From positions 26,285 to 90,284 of the forward strand of contig DHDI01000026.1 in the NCBI GenBank assembly GCA_002399285.1: a stretch of DNA of 64,000 nt. Reading direction: 5' to 3'. Made by a program: the position numbers and the translations under genes. The notes under the pieces are model-generated. The model saw nothing but the letters and a program-made list of their open reading frames with translations, was not told the origin of the DNA and did no database searches. This document shows, piece by piece, positions 15,781 through 24,959 of the stretch (position 1 is the first letter of the stretch; each line of letters opens with the position of its first letter). The DNA is from Thermoanaerobacterales bacterium UBA4880. GTDB taxonomy: Bacteria > Bacillota > Thermoanaerobacteria > Thermoanaerobacterales > UBA4877.

Positions 15781-17346
15781 ATGCAAAAGTTGATGCTTGA
15801 CGGTTTGATAAATCCCGGTAACATCTATTATAACATGTCTCCTTCACTTTTGGTCGAACAATCAATAAAAAGAGGCGAAGGCACCCTTACGGATAAGGGA
15901 GCGTTGGATGTTTTTACAGGAAAGTACACAGGCAGATCTCCCAACGATAAATTCATAGTCGATGAGCCGGATGTACACGATAATATCTGGTGGGGAAATA
16001 ATAAGCCGATGTCGCCGGATACGTTCGACAGGTTATACAAACGTTTACTCGCATATCTGCAAGGTCGGGATCTTTTCATATTTGACGGTTTTGTCGGTGC
16101 GGATAAAAATTACAGGCTGCCGCTGCGGGTCGTAAATCAATATGCATATCAAAATCTTTTTTCCCATCAATTGTTCATAAGACCCACAGAAGATGAATTG
16201 AAAAATCATATCCCGGAATTCACTGTGATAAGCGCGCCGGGATTCAACGCCATTCCCGCTATAGACGGCACTAACTCGGAGGCTTTCATAGTTATAAGCT
16301 TCAGCAGAAAATTGATAATAATCGGCGGCACGATGTATGCAGGAGAAATTAAAAAATCGGTCTTTTCCATAATGAATTATCTCTTGCCCATGAAAGGCGT
16401 ATTGTCAATGCACTGCTCAGCTAACCTGGGAAGCGACGGAAATGCAGCCCTGTTCTTTGGTCTGTCAGGAACAGGAAAGACCACCCTTTCCGCCGACCCA
16501 AACCGCAGGCTTATAGGCGACGACGAACATGGCTGGTCCGATACAGGCGTTTTCAATTTTGAAGGCGGTTGTTATGCTAAGTGCATAAATCTATCACCAG
16601 AAAAGGAACCGCAAATATATAACGCAATTAAATTCGGCACGGTTTTGGAAAATGTGTTATTTAATGAAAATGACCGCATACCCGATTATGATGCTAACAA
16701 AGTGACGGAAAATACGCGGGCCGCATATCCCGTAAATTACATACCCGGTGCAGTTATCCCAGGCATCGGAGGCCATCCCAAAGCGATAATATTCCTCACT
16801 GCGGACGCTTTCGGCGTGCTGCCTCCCATCTCCAAACTGACAAGGGAACAAGCTATGTATCACTTTATATCCGGCTATACAAGCAAGCTGGCAGGAACCG
16901 AGCGGGGAATCACGGAACCGCAGGCGACCTTCTCAACGTGCTTTGCCGCACCGTTCTTACCGCTTAGCCCAATGAAATATGCAAATCTTCTCGGTGAAAA
17001 GATATCAAAGTATAACGTACCCGTATATCTCGTAAATACGGGCTGGACAGGCGGGCCATACGGTGTGGGCAAGAGGATGCATCTTCCATATACAAGAGCG
17101 ATGGTAAACGCGGCCGTGAACGGCGAACTGGAAAACGCGAGTTACAAAACGCATCCGATCTTTAATATCCTGATGCCGGATTCCTGTCCAAATGTTCCCT
17201 GCGAGATATTGGAACCGAAAAATACTTGGAAAGATAAGCATGATTATGATGAAAAGGCAAGGAGTTTAGCGGAAAAGTTTATCAAAAACTTTGAGAAGTA
17301 CGGGGATGTAACCCAAGAAGTAAAGAACGCAGGTCCTTCTTTGTAG
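15781..17346 (+). CDS. pckA: Phosphoenolpyruvate carboxykinase (ATP)
   Basis: This enzyme interconverts oxaloacetate and PEP with ATP/ADP. The 521-residue length and the motifs fit the ATP-dependent family: [16 protein letters not shown] (phosphate-binding loop, about 230-245), [18 protein letters not shown] (metal and substrate binding) and [14 protein letters not shown] near the C-terminus. It can serve gluconeogenesis or, in fermenters, PEP carboxylation with ATP gain. It is a single-gene unit with its own promoter and a strong palindromic terminator, and is one of the few plus-strand genes of the window. Confidence 0.97.
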   Translation: MQKLMLDGLINPGNIYYNMSPSLLVEQSIKRGEGTLTDKGALDVFTGKYTGRSPNDKFIVDEPDVHDNIWWGNNKPMSPDTFDRLYKRLLAYLQGRDLFIFDGFVGADKNYRLPLRVVNQYAYQNLFSHQLFIRPTEDELKNHIPEFTVISAPGFNAIPAIDGTNSEAFIVISFSRKLIIIGGTMYAGEIKKSVFSIMNYLLPMKGVLSMHCSANLGSDGNAALFFGLSGTGKTTLSADPNRRLIGDDEHGWSDTGVFNFEGGCYAKCINLSPEKEPQIYNAIKFGTVLENVLFNENDRIPDYDANKVTENTRAAYPVNYIPGAVIPGIGGHPKAIIFLTADAFGVLPPISKLTREQAMYHFISGYTSKLAGTERGITEPQATFSTCFAAPFLPLSPMKYANLLGEKISKYNVPVYLVNTGWTGGPYGVGKRMHLPYTRAMVNAAVNGELENASYKTHPIFNILMPDSCPNVPCEILEPKNTWKDKHDYDEKARSLAEKFIKNFEKYGDVTQEVKNAGPSL

Positions 17347-17388
17347 AAATAGGACACCTTCTGCCATATGGCAGAAGGTGTCCTATTT
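17347..17388. terminator. Bidirectional terminator between pckA and the DEAD-box helicase gene
   Basis: A perfect 42-bp palindrome centred on CCATATGG, starting with AAATAGGACACC and ending with GGTGTCCTATTT. It lies between the convergent ends of pckA (stop at 17344-17346) and the helicase gene (stop at 17408) and should serve both. Confidence 0.85.
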
Positions 17389-17407
17389 CACTTATTATTC
17401 AATCTAC

Positions 17408-18979
17408 CTACTTACCAGGTCTTGGATTGGAAAACTCAATGTTCAGTCTCTTCCCATTCAGACTCTTTCCAGAAGAACGCTTCAATATAGACTTTGCGGC
17501 ATTTTCCTCGGCATCTATAAATGTAAACTTATCATATATCTCTATATCACCGATGTCCCTTCTGTCAACGCGTGAGGTTTCCGTCAGGAATTTCAGCAAA
17601 AGCCTATGATTTATCTTATCCTTACGTCCTGCCGATATATATAGCCTCATGCGTTTTGACCTGACACTTATATCATTTTCGGTATAATCGAAGTTTACCT
17701 CTTTATCGTATACCATACTCATAAGAGCCGCAGATACATCCACCATGTTGTATTCCTCATCCATCTCCACTACTAACGGAACAAACCGCTTATAGTCATC
17801 CTGTTCAAGGGCTTCCTTAACCATATCCAGTATATCGTTGTATTTGGCCTGGAATATGTCATCAATGGTAGGTATATCTTTTCTCCTGATCTTACACTTT
17901 ATTGCCTTCTCGATCTGTTTTAACGCCATGTATTCCCTCGTGGTAACCAAGGTATACGCCGTTCCCTTTCTATTTACCCTAGCCGTCCTTCCGACCCGGT
18001 GTACATAGGATTCAACATCCTGCGGCATATCGTAATTTATCACATGGCTCACATTCTCAATATCTATTCCTCTCGCGGCTACATCCGTGGCGATCAGGAA
18101 TTCGAGGTTGCCCTCCTTAAATTTCTTGAGCGTGTATAGTCTCTGATTCTGGTTGATATCACCGTGCATGCCTTCGGCGTTATAACCTCTCGCCTGCAAG
18201 GCCTCGGTCAGTTCGTCAACTTCTTTTTTTGTCTTGCAGAATATTATGGCACTGGACGGTTCATCCACATCCAGTATCCTGCAGAGCGACTCAAAACGGT
18301 TCTCCTGCTTGACCTCATAGTAGTATTGATCCACCGTGGATACCGTCATTGTATTTTTGACTATAGCAATAAACTTTGCATCAGGTTTCATGTACTTTTT
18401 GGTCAGCTTTCTTATTGCATCCGGCATAGTGGCAGAGAACATCATTGTCTGCCTGTCGGCATTACACTGCTTTATTATCTCTTCTATATCGTCTATGAAT
18501 CCCATGTCCAGCATCTCATCCGCCTCGTCTATAACCAGATGACGGATATCTTCCAGATTCAGTACCTTTCTCCTTAAAAGATCAAGTACCCTGCCGGGCG
18601 TACCTGCAACTATGTCGATCCCTTTCCTTAAAGCTTTTATCTGTCTGTCTATGGGCGAACCTCCGTATACCGGCAGAAGCTTGACACCTGTATATTTAGA
18701 AATCCTAGACAGTTCGTCGTTTATCTGTATGGCAAGCTCCCTTGTGGGAGTCAATATAAGAGTGTATATACCGTTCCTGTCGGATCTCTCAAATCCATTT
18801 ACTATGGGCGCTCCGAATGCGAGCGTCTTTCCTGTGCCCGTCTGGGCCTGGCCGATAACGTCATACCCTTGAAGAACGACGGGTATGGACTCAGCCTGTA
18901 TCCTGGACGGTTCTTCAAAGCCCATATCATCTATAGCCCTTAAAACTTTTTCATTCAAACCTAAATCTTTAAATGCCAT
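17408..18979 (-). CDS. DEAD-box RNA helicase with C-terminal DbpA-type RNA-binding domain
   Basis: The 523-residue protein carries the full DEAD-box set: AQTGTGKT (motif I), PTRELA, DEAD in VIDEADEMLDMGF, SAT, and HRVGRTAR (motif VI). After the helicase core (about 1-370), the C-terminus (about 445-520) resembles the DbpA/CsdA RNA-binding fold, which in the DbpA group targets 23S rRNA. A role in ribosome assembly or RNA turnover is likely. CshA-, DeaD- and DbpA-type names are all used for such proteins, so no symbol is given. It follows topB by about 20 bp and may be co-transcribed with it. Confidence 0.93.
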   Translation of the reverse strand: MAFKDLGLNEKVLRAIDDMGFEEPSRIQAESIPVVLQGYDVIGQAQTGTGKTLAFGAPIVNGFERSDRNGIYTLILTPTRELAIQINDELSRISKYTGVKLLPVYGGSPIDRQIKALRKGIDIVAGTPGRVLDLLRRKVLNLEDIRHLVIDEADEMLDMGFIDDIEEIIKQCNADRQTMMFSATMPDAIRKLTKKYMKPDAKFIAIVKNTMTVSTVDQYYYEVKQENRFESLCRILDVDEPSSAIIFCKTKKEVDELTEALQARGYNAEGMHGDINQNQRLYTLKKFKEGNLEFLIATDVAARGIDIENVSHVINYDMPQDVESYVHRVGRTARVNRKGTAYTLVTTREYMALKQIEKAIKCKIRRKDIPTIDDIFQAKYNDILDMVKEALEQDDYKRFVPLVVEMDEEYNMVDVSAALMSMVYDKEVNFDYTENDISVRSKRMRLYISAGRKDKINHRLLLKFLTETSRVDRRDIGDIEIYDKFTFIDAEENAAKSILKRSSGKSLNGKRLNIEFSNPRPGK

Positions 18980-18998
18980 TAACTATAATGACCTCCAT

Positions 18999-21080
18999 TT
19001 AATTAGAATTCTTTTTCTGCTCTTTTAAAGCATCTTCAAACAGTGTTCCCAAACTCGTACCAAACGAATTGTTGTCACTGTATCTGTCAATCAATTTCTT
19101 ATTAATATAATGCTCATTTTTGCTCTGTTTAAAAATATTTCCCTGTCCTTGATTTTCGGGTTGTCTGTATCCGCATGATCTGTCGGGGCATACAAGCATA
19201 CGGCCCTTCCTGCTGTTTATGAGCAGCATGTTCTTCCCGCACATGGGACATTTTGTCTTAGTCACGTTGTCCGGTTTATACGCCCCCGCATCCTGTTCTT
19301 TTATCATACCTACAAGTTTTATGGTGTCATTTCTTATGCCATCCATGAAATCCTGCCTGCTGTCCGCCCCCTTGGCGATGTCTGAAAGACGAAGCTCCCA
19401 TTTTGCGGTAAGTTCCGGTTTACTCAGTTCCTCCGGTACCAGACCTATTAGCTGCATGCCCTTTGTCGTCGGCACCAATTCTTTGCCATAGCGCTCGACA
19501 TAATTGTTGTACAACAGTTTTTCGATGATCTCCGCCCTGGTTGCCGGCGTACCCAGACCACCCTGCTTAATGGCCTCGCGCAATTCCTCGTCCTCGACAA
19601 ATTTACCTGCTCCCTCCATAGCCGTAAGCAGTGTCGCTTCCGTATAGCGTGCCGGGGGTTTCGTCTTAGACTTTTTTACCCTGCAGCTCTTCACAGGTTT
19701 TTTATCTCCCTTGTGCTGAGAGCTCAGCATCTGCTCTGCGAGAGCATCTTCATCCGCATCCTCCTTTTCGGACAACTGTGATGTTACCGCTCTCCATCCC
19801 TGCGATTTCACGACCTTACCAGAAGAGTAAAAAGACTCGCTGTTTACCATGGTGGTGATGGTCGTCTGTTCATAGACATAGGGAGGATATAAAACAGATA
19901 TGAAGCGACGTGCTATTAAATCATAGAGTTTCCTATCATCAGAATTCAATGCAGTCAAATTCAGCGGCTCGTCGGTAGGTATAATGGCATGATGATCGGT
20001 CACCTTGCTGTCGTCCACAAATCGTTTGGTGGTTTTGATGGGCTTTTGAAGCAAAGGCGCAACCATTTTTGCATATTCCCCCACAGCCATACTCTTAAGC
20101 CTGCCTGACAGAGTGGGCACGACATCGGCCGGAATATATCTGGAATCCGTCCTCGGATAGGTAACCAATTTATACCTTTCATAGAGTCCTTGAAGCACCG
20201 ACAGTGTCTTTTGAGCTGAAAATCCATATCTCCTGTTGGCATCGCGCTGCAACTCGGTAAGGTCATAGGCAAGCGGCGCCGGCTCGCTCTTCTCCGAAGT
20301 ATTTATATTGGTTATGACTCCAGACTGCCCTTCGATTTTGGCAGACACCGATTCAGCGGCGCCATAATCGAATATACGGCCCTGTCCGCTGCCGTTTCGC
20401 CAATCGCCGAAATAATCTCCGAAGTCGACCCTTATAGTCCAGTAATCCTTGGGCTTAAAATTCTTTATTTCGTTTTCCCTGTCGATCATAAGGGCAAGCG
20501 TAGGAGTCTGCACCCGGCCGGCAGTAAGCTGAGCATTATACTTGCAGGCCAGGCCGCGGGTCACGTTGAGCCCTATCAGCCAATCGGCCTCGGCCCGGCA
20601 CTGGGCCGCATAGTATAGATTGTCATAGGAGTGACCGGGCTTCAAATTATCAAAGCCTTCCTTTATCGCCTTGTCCGTCTGTGAAGATATCCATAGCCGC
20701 TTGAACGGCTTCTTCCAGTCGGCCTTAACCATTATCCACCTGGCCACCAGTTCGCCCTCGCGACCGGCGTCGGTGGCAACTATAAGCTGTGAAATATCCC
20801 CTCGCCCCATAAGATTTCTAACGATCTTATACTGATGGGAGGTCTCCCGGATGACCTGCAGATTCATCTTGGGCGGCATCATAGGAAGATCCTCCAATCT
20901 CCACTCCTTGTACTTATTGTCATACTCTTCCGGCTCCGCCAAGGTAACAAGATGTCCCAATGCCCATGTGACAACATATTCGCTGCCTTCAAAATAACCC
21001 TTGCTCTTATTATTGCACCTCAAGACCCTGGCTATCTCCTTAGCCACGCTGGGCTTTTCAGCTAAAACCAAAGATTTCAT
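18999..21080 (-). CDS. topB: DNA topoisomerase III
   Basis: A type IA topoisomerase of 693 residues that relaxes or decatenates single-stranded DNA crossings. The toprim domain begins with AEKPSVAKEIARVL, and the metal-binding DAGREGELVAR follows near residue 105. The active-site tyrosine lies in LVTYPRTDSRYIP (about residue 310). A zinc-finger-like C-terminal segment is present (CPMCGKNMLL, then CPDRSCGYR about 20 residues on). The protein is complete and has a good promoter upstream. Confidence 0.95.
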   Translation of the reverse strand: MKSLVLAEKPSVAKEIARVLRCNNKSKGYFEGSEYVVTWALGHLVTLAEPEEYDNKYKEWRLEDLPMMPPKMNLQVIRETSHQYKIVRNLMGRGDISQLIVATDAGREGELVARWIMVKADWKKPFKRLWISSQTDKAIKEGFDNLKPGHSYDNLYYAAQCRAEADWLIGLNVTRGLACKYNAQLTAGRVQTPTLALMIDRENEIKNFKPKDYWTIRVDFGDYFGDWRNGSGQGRIFDYGAAESVSAKIEGQSGVITNINTSEKSEPAPLAYDLTELQRDANRRYGFSAQKTLSVLQGLYERYKLVTYPRTDSRYIPADVVPTLSGRLKSMAVGEYAKMVAPLLQKPIKTTKRFVDDSKVTDHHAIIPTDEPLNLTALNSDDRKLYDLIARRFISVLYPPYVYEQTTITTMVNSESFYSSGKVVKSQGWRAVTSQLSEKEDADEDALAEQMLSSQHKGDKKPVKSCRVKKSKTKPPARYTEATLLTAMEGAGKFVEDEELREAIKQGGLGTPATRAEIIEKLLYNNYVERYGKELVPTTKGMQLIGLVPEELSKPELTAKWELRLSDIAKGADSRQDFMDGIRNDTIKLVGMIKEQDAGAYKPDNVTKTKCPMCGKNMLLINSRKGRMLVCPDRSCGYRQPENQGQGNIFKQSKNEHYINKKLIDRYSDNNSFGTSLGTLFEDALKEQKKNSN

Positions 21081-21127
21081 CTATACACTCACTATCCCCA
21101 TATCTCTATAATTTAACAATACATTTT

Positions 21128-21156
21128 AGTATAACACATACGGGGAAAATTGTCTA
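21128..21156 (-). promoter_or_regulatory. Promoter of topB
   Basis: TAGACA (21156-21151) and TATACT (21133-21128) on the minus strand are 17 bp apart, about 50 bp before the topB start codon. Confidence 0.65.
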
Positions 21157-21229
21157 AACCATTTTCCTATTGCTATTTTACATTGACTTTCCGGAATATA
21201 AATTTACATCGTATAGTTGAAAAATAGTA

Positions 21230-21258
21230 TTGACAGGAATCGCTTAGCTGTATATACT
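21230..21258 (+). promoter_or_regulatory. Promoter of the YtrA-type operon
   Basis: TTGACA (21230-21235) and TATACT (21253-21258) with a 17-bp spacer, close to the vegetative sigma factor consensus. Confidence 0.8.
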
Positions 21259-21273
21259 GTATATTAACAGTAT
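21254..21273 (+). promoter_or_regulatory. Candidate operator of the YtrA-type regulator
   Basis: A perfect inverted repeat, ATACTGT-N6-ACAGTAT, overlaps the -10 box and the expected transcription start. GntR-family repressors of the YtrA group typically bind such sites in their own promoters (inference for this case). Confidence 0.65.
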
Positions 21274-21296
21274 GACCGATGAAAGGTGGCAGCAGA

Positions 21297-21671
21297 TTGG
21301 ACATTCTGATATCAAATTCAAGCACGCAGCCCATCTACGAGCAGATAGTGAATCAAATCAAGGACCAGATCATGAAAGGTTCACTCGGCGAATCGGAAGC
21401 TCTGCCTTCAATCCGCAGTTTGGCAAAAGATCTGCACATCAGCGTCATAACCACGAAGCGGGCCTATGACGAACTGGAAAAGCAGGGATTCATCGTGACT
21501 GTGGCCGGCAAGGGGTCCTTTATCGCCGCTCAGAACAAACAGCTGCTCCGGGAGAGCCGCATCAAAATAGTGGAGGGAAAACTGACTGAGGCGGTGATTG
21601 CCGCTAAATCAGTGGATTTGACCTTATCAGAGCTGGAAGAAATGCTCAAGATCTTTTACGAGGAGGTATAG
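21297..21671 (+). CDS. GntR family transcriptional regulator, YtrA type
   Basis: This short regulator has 124 residues from the TTG at 21297, which follows AAAGGTGG; an ATG at 21279 lies before the ribosome site and is rejected. The N-terminal 75 residues form a GntR winged helix (QPIYEQIVNQIKDQI and LPSIRSLAKDLHIS are visible), and the short C-terminal helical tail, with no large ligand domain, is the YtrA type. Such genes head operons for ABC exporters and repress them. It is followed within a few bases by the ATPase gene, and a perfect inverted repeat covers its promoter. Confidence 0.88.
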   Translation: MDILISNSSTQPIYEQIVNQIKDQIMKGSLGESEALPSIRSLAKDLHISVITTKRAYDELEKQGFIVTVAGKGSFIAAQNKQLLRESRIKIVEGKLTEAVIAAKSVDLTLSELEEMLKIFYEEV

Positions 21672-21674
21672 GGT

Positions 21675-22544
21675 TTGGAAAATATTCTGGAGATCAAAAA
21701 TTTAAGTAAATCCTTCAAAGACTTTACGTTAAAAAACATAAGTTTCAGCCTGCCCAAAGGTTTTATCACAGGCTTCATAGGCCCCAATGGTTCTGGAAAA
21801 ACCACGACTATCAAGCTGATCATGAACCTGCTAAAAAAAGACAGCGGTGAAATCAAAGTTTTCGGATTGGACCATGTCAAGCATGAAAGTGAGGTCAAGA
21901 ACCGGATCGGTTTCGTTTATGATGAAAGTCATTTTTATGAGGAGCTCACTGTAAAAGAGATGAAGCGTACCATCGCTCCCGTCTATGATAAGTGGGATGA
22001 GCAGCAGTTCCAGAGTTATATCGAAAAATTCGGCCTGCCGCAGAACAAAAGAATAAAGGACCTGTCCCGTGGAATGAAGATAAAATTCTCACTGGCCATC
22101 GCTCTTTCCCATAATGCGGATCTGCTTATAATGGATGAACCCACCTCCGGGCTGGATCCCCTCGTGCGCAGCGAGATCCTCGATATCCTGTATGCCCTGA
22201 TCCAGGATGAAAACAAGGGTGTGTTTTTCTCCACCCATATCACATCCGACCTGGACCGTATAGCGGACTTTATAGTCATGATAAACGACGGAGAGATTTT
22301 GTTCTGCACGCCAAAGGATGAATTGTTGGAAAACCACGCCGTCTTGAAGGGAAGTTTGACCCTCTTAAACACGGCGGGAGATCTGAATCTGACCGGCATC
22401 AGGAAGAGTAGTTACGGGTTTGAAGCCTTAAGCATGGATAAGAATACGACGGCTGAATTTGCAAATGCAGGAGCGGTGATCGATAAGCCCACCCTGGAAG
22501 ATATCATGCTATTTTATACGAGAAAGGAGCATCTCCATGTTTAA
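21675..22544 (+). CDS. ABC transporter ATP-binding protein (YtrB-like exporter)
   Basis: The 289-residue ATPase has Walker A (GPNGSGKTT), signature (LSRGMKIKFSLA) and Walker B (LLIMDEPTSGLDP). The start is TTG at 21675, preceded by AGGAGG inside the end of the regulator gene. Residues from about 215 on are a short accessory tail. It pairs with the permease gene, which it overlaps by 8 bp. The family exports hydrophobic or antimicrobial compounds, or gives resistance to cell-wall-active agents; the substrate cannot be told here. Confidence 0.9.
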   Translation: MENILEIKNLSKSFKDFTLKNISFSLPKGFITGFIGPNGSGKTTTIKLIMNLLKKDSGEIKVFGLDHVKHESEVKNRIGFVYDESHFYEELTVKEMKRTIAPVYDKWDEQQFQSYIEKFGLPQNKRIKDLSRGMKIKFSLAIALSHNADLLIMDEPTSGLDPLVRSEILDILYALIQDENKGVFFSTHITSDLDRIADFIVMINDGEILFCTPKDELLENHAVLKGSLTLLNTAGDLNLTGIRKSSYGFEALSMDKNTTAEFANAGAVIDKPTLEDIMLFYTRKEHLHV

Positions 22545-23184
22545 CCTGATACTGAAAGATATTCTGATACAGAAAAAAACACTGGCCTATTTATGGTTTT
22601 ATGTCATTATATTTTCCATCGCCTTTCAAGGAATGGACATGGATACTTTTACCGTCATTGCCGTTACAGTCACCTATCAGATGGTCAATACAGCCTGCGC
22701 ATATGAAGACAAGGCGGGCTCCGACATAATGTGGAACAGCATGCCTATGAACCGGAAAAAAATCGTTCTGTCCAAATACCTATCCGTCTTCATCTATACC
22801 GTTATTGCCGCGTTGGCATACATGATATTCGCCATACTTATCAATCTGATCGGGATCCCCATAAAGGTGGCACCTATCACTATAACAGGCCTGGCCGCTG
22901 CATTTATAAGCACCATACTGATGAACGGCATCTACTTCCCGGTCTATTTTAAATTCGGCTATATGAGCGCCAGAGTTATGAGCACTATCCTCTTTTTTAT
23001 ACTTTTCGCCGGCATAATGTCTCTGGCTCAGATGGCAAATAGTAAACAAAGCGGCGCCCTGTTTAAAACATTTAATAACGCCAGCGATCTGCAAATAATA
23101 TCCGCTATGATCGTAGCGGCATTAGTCTTTATGCTGATCTCCTATATCCTATCCGTAAAGTTCTACAACAACAGGGAGTTTTGA
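22537..23184 (+). CDS. ABC-2 type transporter permease
   Basis: This 215-residue protein has six predicted hydrophobic segments, ending in a membrane helix and a short basic tail. It lacks large external domains and resembles the ABC-2 family permeases found with YtrB-like ATPases. The 8-bp overlap with the ATPase gene implies translational coupling. A terminator follows 74 bp after its stop. No second permease gene is present, so the exporter is probably a 2+2 complex. Confidence 0.85.
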   Translation: MFNLILKDILIQKKTLAYLWFYVIIFSIAFQGMDMDTFTVIAVTVTYQMVNTACAYEDKAGSDIMWNSMPMNRKKIVLSKYLSVFIYTVIAALAYMIFAILINLIGIPIKVAPITITGLAAAFISTILMNGIYFPVYFKFGYMSARVMSTILFFILFAGIMSLAQMANSKQSGALFKTFNNASDLQIISAMIVAALVFMLISYILSVKFYNNREF

Positions 23185-23257
23185 TCTATATTTGCCTGCA
23201 TGATACTGCTTAATTTTATCTTTGCTGTTCGGCTCATGGTCAAAGAATTCATACAAT

Positions 23258-23282
23258 CTGCTATTGGCAAATCCAATAGCAG
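23258..23282 (+). terminator. Terminator of the YtrA-type operon
   Basis: CTGCTATTGG pairs perfectly with CCAATAGCAG (10 bp, 5-nt loop) and is followed by TACTTTTATAAT. It lies between this operon and the convergent methyltransferase gene. Confidence 0.75.
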
Positions 23283-23311
23283 TACTTTTATAATATTGTT
23301 TTGGTTTCCTA

Positions 23312-23935
23312 TCACTTAACAAACATAGTTATACCTGCACAATAAGAGATCTCTTTGTACATGATCTTGCCCTCCGGGAAATAATCTTTCATTTCATCGA
23401 AAACCATATAAATTTCATCATTATCCCATTGATTTCCGCTTTCTTTCCTGCATGTATCCAATTTCACTCTTGTCTCAAAAGAAACGTCTCCGATCAAGAC
23501 CATTCCATCCCCGGTAAGACAGTTTAGTGATTGTTTAATCAATTCGACCTTTGCAATATCAGTAAGGTGATGAAAAGCATAACTGCTTATAATAAAGTCA
23601 AATTGGATATTAGACACTTCTTCCGGAAGTCCGTATGCAAAATCGTACCTCATTAAAACGGCATACGGCATTTTCTTCTTTGAAATATCGATCATCTTTT
23701 GAGAAAAATCAATTCCATAGATTTGATATCCGTCGTCATATAGTTTTTTTGTCAAAGTCCCCGTTCCAAAGCCAATATCCAACACTCTCGCATATTCCCT
23801 TTTATGTACGTTCCTATATATCTTATTCAAAACGTCTTTGTAACCTGCAAAAGGGTATTTATCCTCTTTATCGCACAGGTCGACGCTCTTATCATAGCCG
23901 TCGGCCCACAAATCAAAGCCTCCACTGCTTAACAA
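23312..23935 (-). CDS. Class I SAM-dependent methyltransferase
   Basis: The 207-residue protein has the SAM-binding motif VLDIGFGTGTLT (about residues 52-63) and downstream motifs IYGIDFS and DFIISSYAFHHLTD. The size and the N-terminal FDLWADGYDKS resemble the YrrT-type small methyltransferases, but the substrate is not clear. The start is TTG at 23935 after GAGGAG. It is transcribed after the TIGR04076-like gene, about 50 bp away on the same strand. Confidence 0.82.
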   Translation of the reverse strand: MLSSGGFDLWADGYDKSVDLCDKEDKYPFAGYKDVLNKIYRNVHKREYARVLDIGFGTGTLTKKLYDDGYQIYGIDFSQKMIDISKKKMPYAVLMRYDFAYGLPEEVSNIQFDFIISSYAFHHLTDIAKVELIKQSLNCLTGDGMVLIGDVSFETRVKLDTCRKESGNQWDNDEIYMVFDEMKDYFPEGKIMYKEISYCAGITMFVK

Positions 23936-23986
23936 TGCGCATCTCCTCTTTTTTAACCATCATCGAAACGATTTTATCTCCTTCAA

Positions 23987-24298
23987 TCAAACATCAAGCG
24001 CCTCCACTTTAAACATAACCGGCCTGATACCGTCCGAGCAGCATAATATCTCCAGCCCGTTCTTATTGTACCACGGTTCATAAGAGGCCCCCGAGGATAT
24101 GGCTGATACACTTGCGTATACATCGATCCATGCCCAAGGGCAAAATCCTGCCGGCATCTTAGCCTCGCCCTCAAAGATAAACTCATCGCCCACATTCAAA
24201 AGCGGACACGCCCCTGCCTCTCTGCCGTCCGTCAGATACTTCTCCGCCAGCTCGGCATAATACTCCTTTTTTATGACGGTGATCTTTACTTTCTTCAT
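23987..24298 (-). CDS. TIGR04076 family protein
   Basis: This 103-residue protein is rich in conserved cysteines and aromatics: ACPLLNVGDEF, FCPWAWIDVY and CCSDGIRPV match the TIGR04076 family. The function is unknown; the conserved Cys positions suggest metal or redox chemistry (inference). The ATG at 24298 is chosen because the earlier ATG at 24304 lies within the ribosome site GGGGGATG. It lies between a nucleotidyltransferase-like gene and the methyltransferase gene, all on the minus strand. Confidence 0.75.
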   Translation of the reverse strand: MKKVKITVIKKEYYAELAEKYLTDGREAGACPLLNVGDEFIFEGEAKMPAGFCPWAWIDVYASVSAISSGASYEPWYNKNGLEILCCSDGIRPVMFKVEALDV

Positions 24299-24331
24299 GC
24301 TCATCCCCCTTAAAAATAATAAGTATAGACT

Positions 24332-24811
24332 TCATGCCTTATCTATGGTAAGAAAACGTTCAATTTCATCCGCCCGCTGCGTCCTGCCCATCTTCCTATA
24401 TGCTTCCGCTTCATAGGCCAGTGAAAAAGCGGGTATTTTAATATCTTCAATATACACATATTGAATTATCGGCAAGAGTGAGATCTTTTCTTCCCAAAGA
24501 CCGTCCGTAAGTCTTTTTTGGATATCGCCCATTATCTCAACGTCAACGCCGCATATTTTAAGTCTGCCAAAGTGCGGTCTGATCTTTTCCGTTCCGCAAA
24601 AGCATACCGGCTGCACAACATATTCTTCTGATTGGGTCTCTAATTTATATGCGCTTTCTTCATCGGTCTGCACATCGATATCATGTGCGTCGAGAGTCAT
24701 TCCCTGCAGTGCAAAGGACGTGCTTCCAGTCAAAACCCATATTATTGAGCAATCGCGATCCGCTGCCGATGCAATTATCTTTATAGCTTTGATTTGATCA
24801 TTCGACAACAT
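24332..24811 (-). CDS. Nucleotidyltransferase-fold protein
   Basis: About 159 residues (162 if the ATG at 24820 is used). The segment WVLTGSTSFALQGMTLDAHDIDVQTD has the G-S and D-x-D pattern of nucleotidyltransferase-fold proteins, with a further acidic residue in the later segment KICGVDVEIMGD. That pattern is seen in minimal nucleotidyltransferases and AbiEii-like proteins. No partner toxin/antitoxin gene is adjacent. The target is unknown. The preferred start follows GGGGATGAT. Confidence 0.7.
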   Translation of the reverse strand: MLSNDQIKAIKIIASAADRDCSIIWVLTGSTSFALQGMTLDAHDIDVQTDEESAYKLETQSEEYVVQPVCFCGTEKIRPHFGRLKICGVDVEIMGDIQKRLTDGLWEEKISLLPIIQYVYIEDIKIPAFSLAYEAEAYRKMGRTQRADEIERFLTIDKA

Positions 24812-24937
24812 GGATATCATCCCCGTCTATCTCATCTTGTCTGTATTCTATCACAATCATGCGATCCGGTCCATGACTGCGGCAAGTAAAATCGTTAAGT
24901 CAGTATTATTCCCAATAATGTCATAGGGCGAAAATAA

Positions 24938-24959
24938 AAAGACAGGTCATCCTGTCTTT
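24938..24959 (-). terminator. Terminator downstream of pyk
   Basis: On the minus strand AAAGACAGG pairs with CCTGTCTTT (9 bp, 4-nt loop), followed by TTATTTT. The stem overlaps the pyk stop codon. It ends the transcript that includes pfkA and pyk. Confidence 0.8.

Noticed and set aside
15624..15824. 66-codon minus-strand open frame over the pckA promoter
   Set aside because: It overlaps the pckA promoter and coding start and has no family features.
16657..17241. Several minus-strand open frames inside pckA
   Set aside because: Shadows of the strongly supported plus-strand pckA gene.
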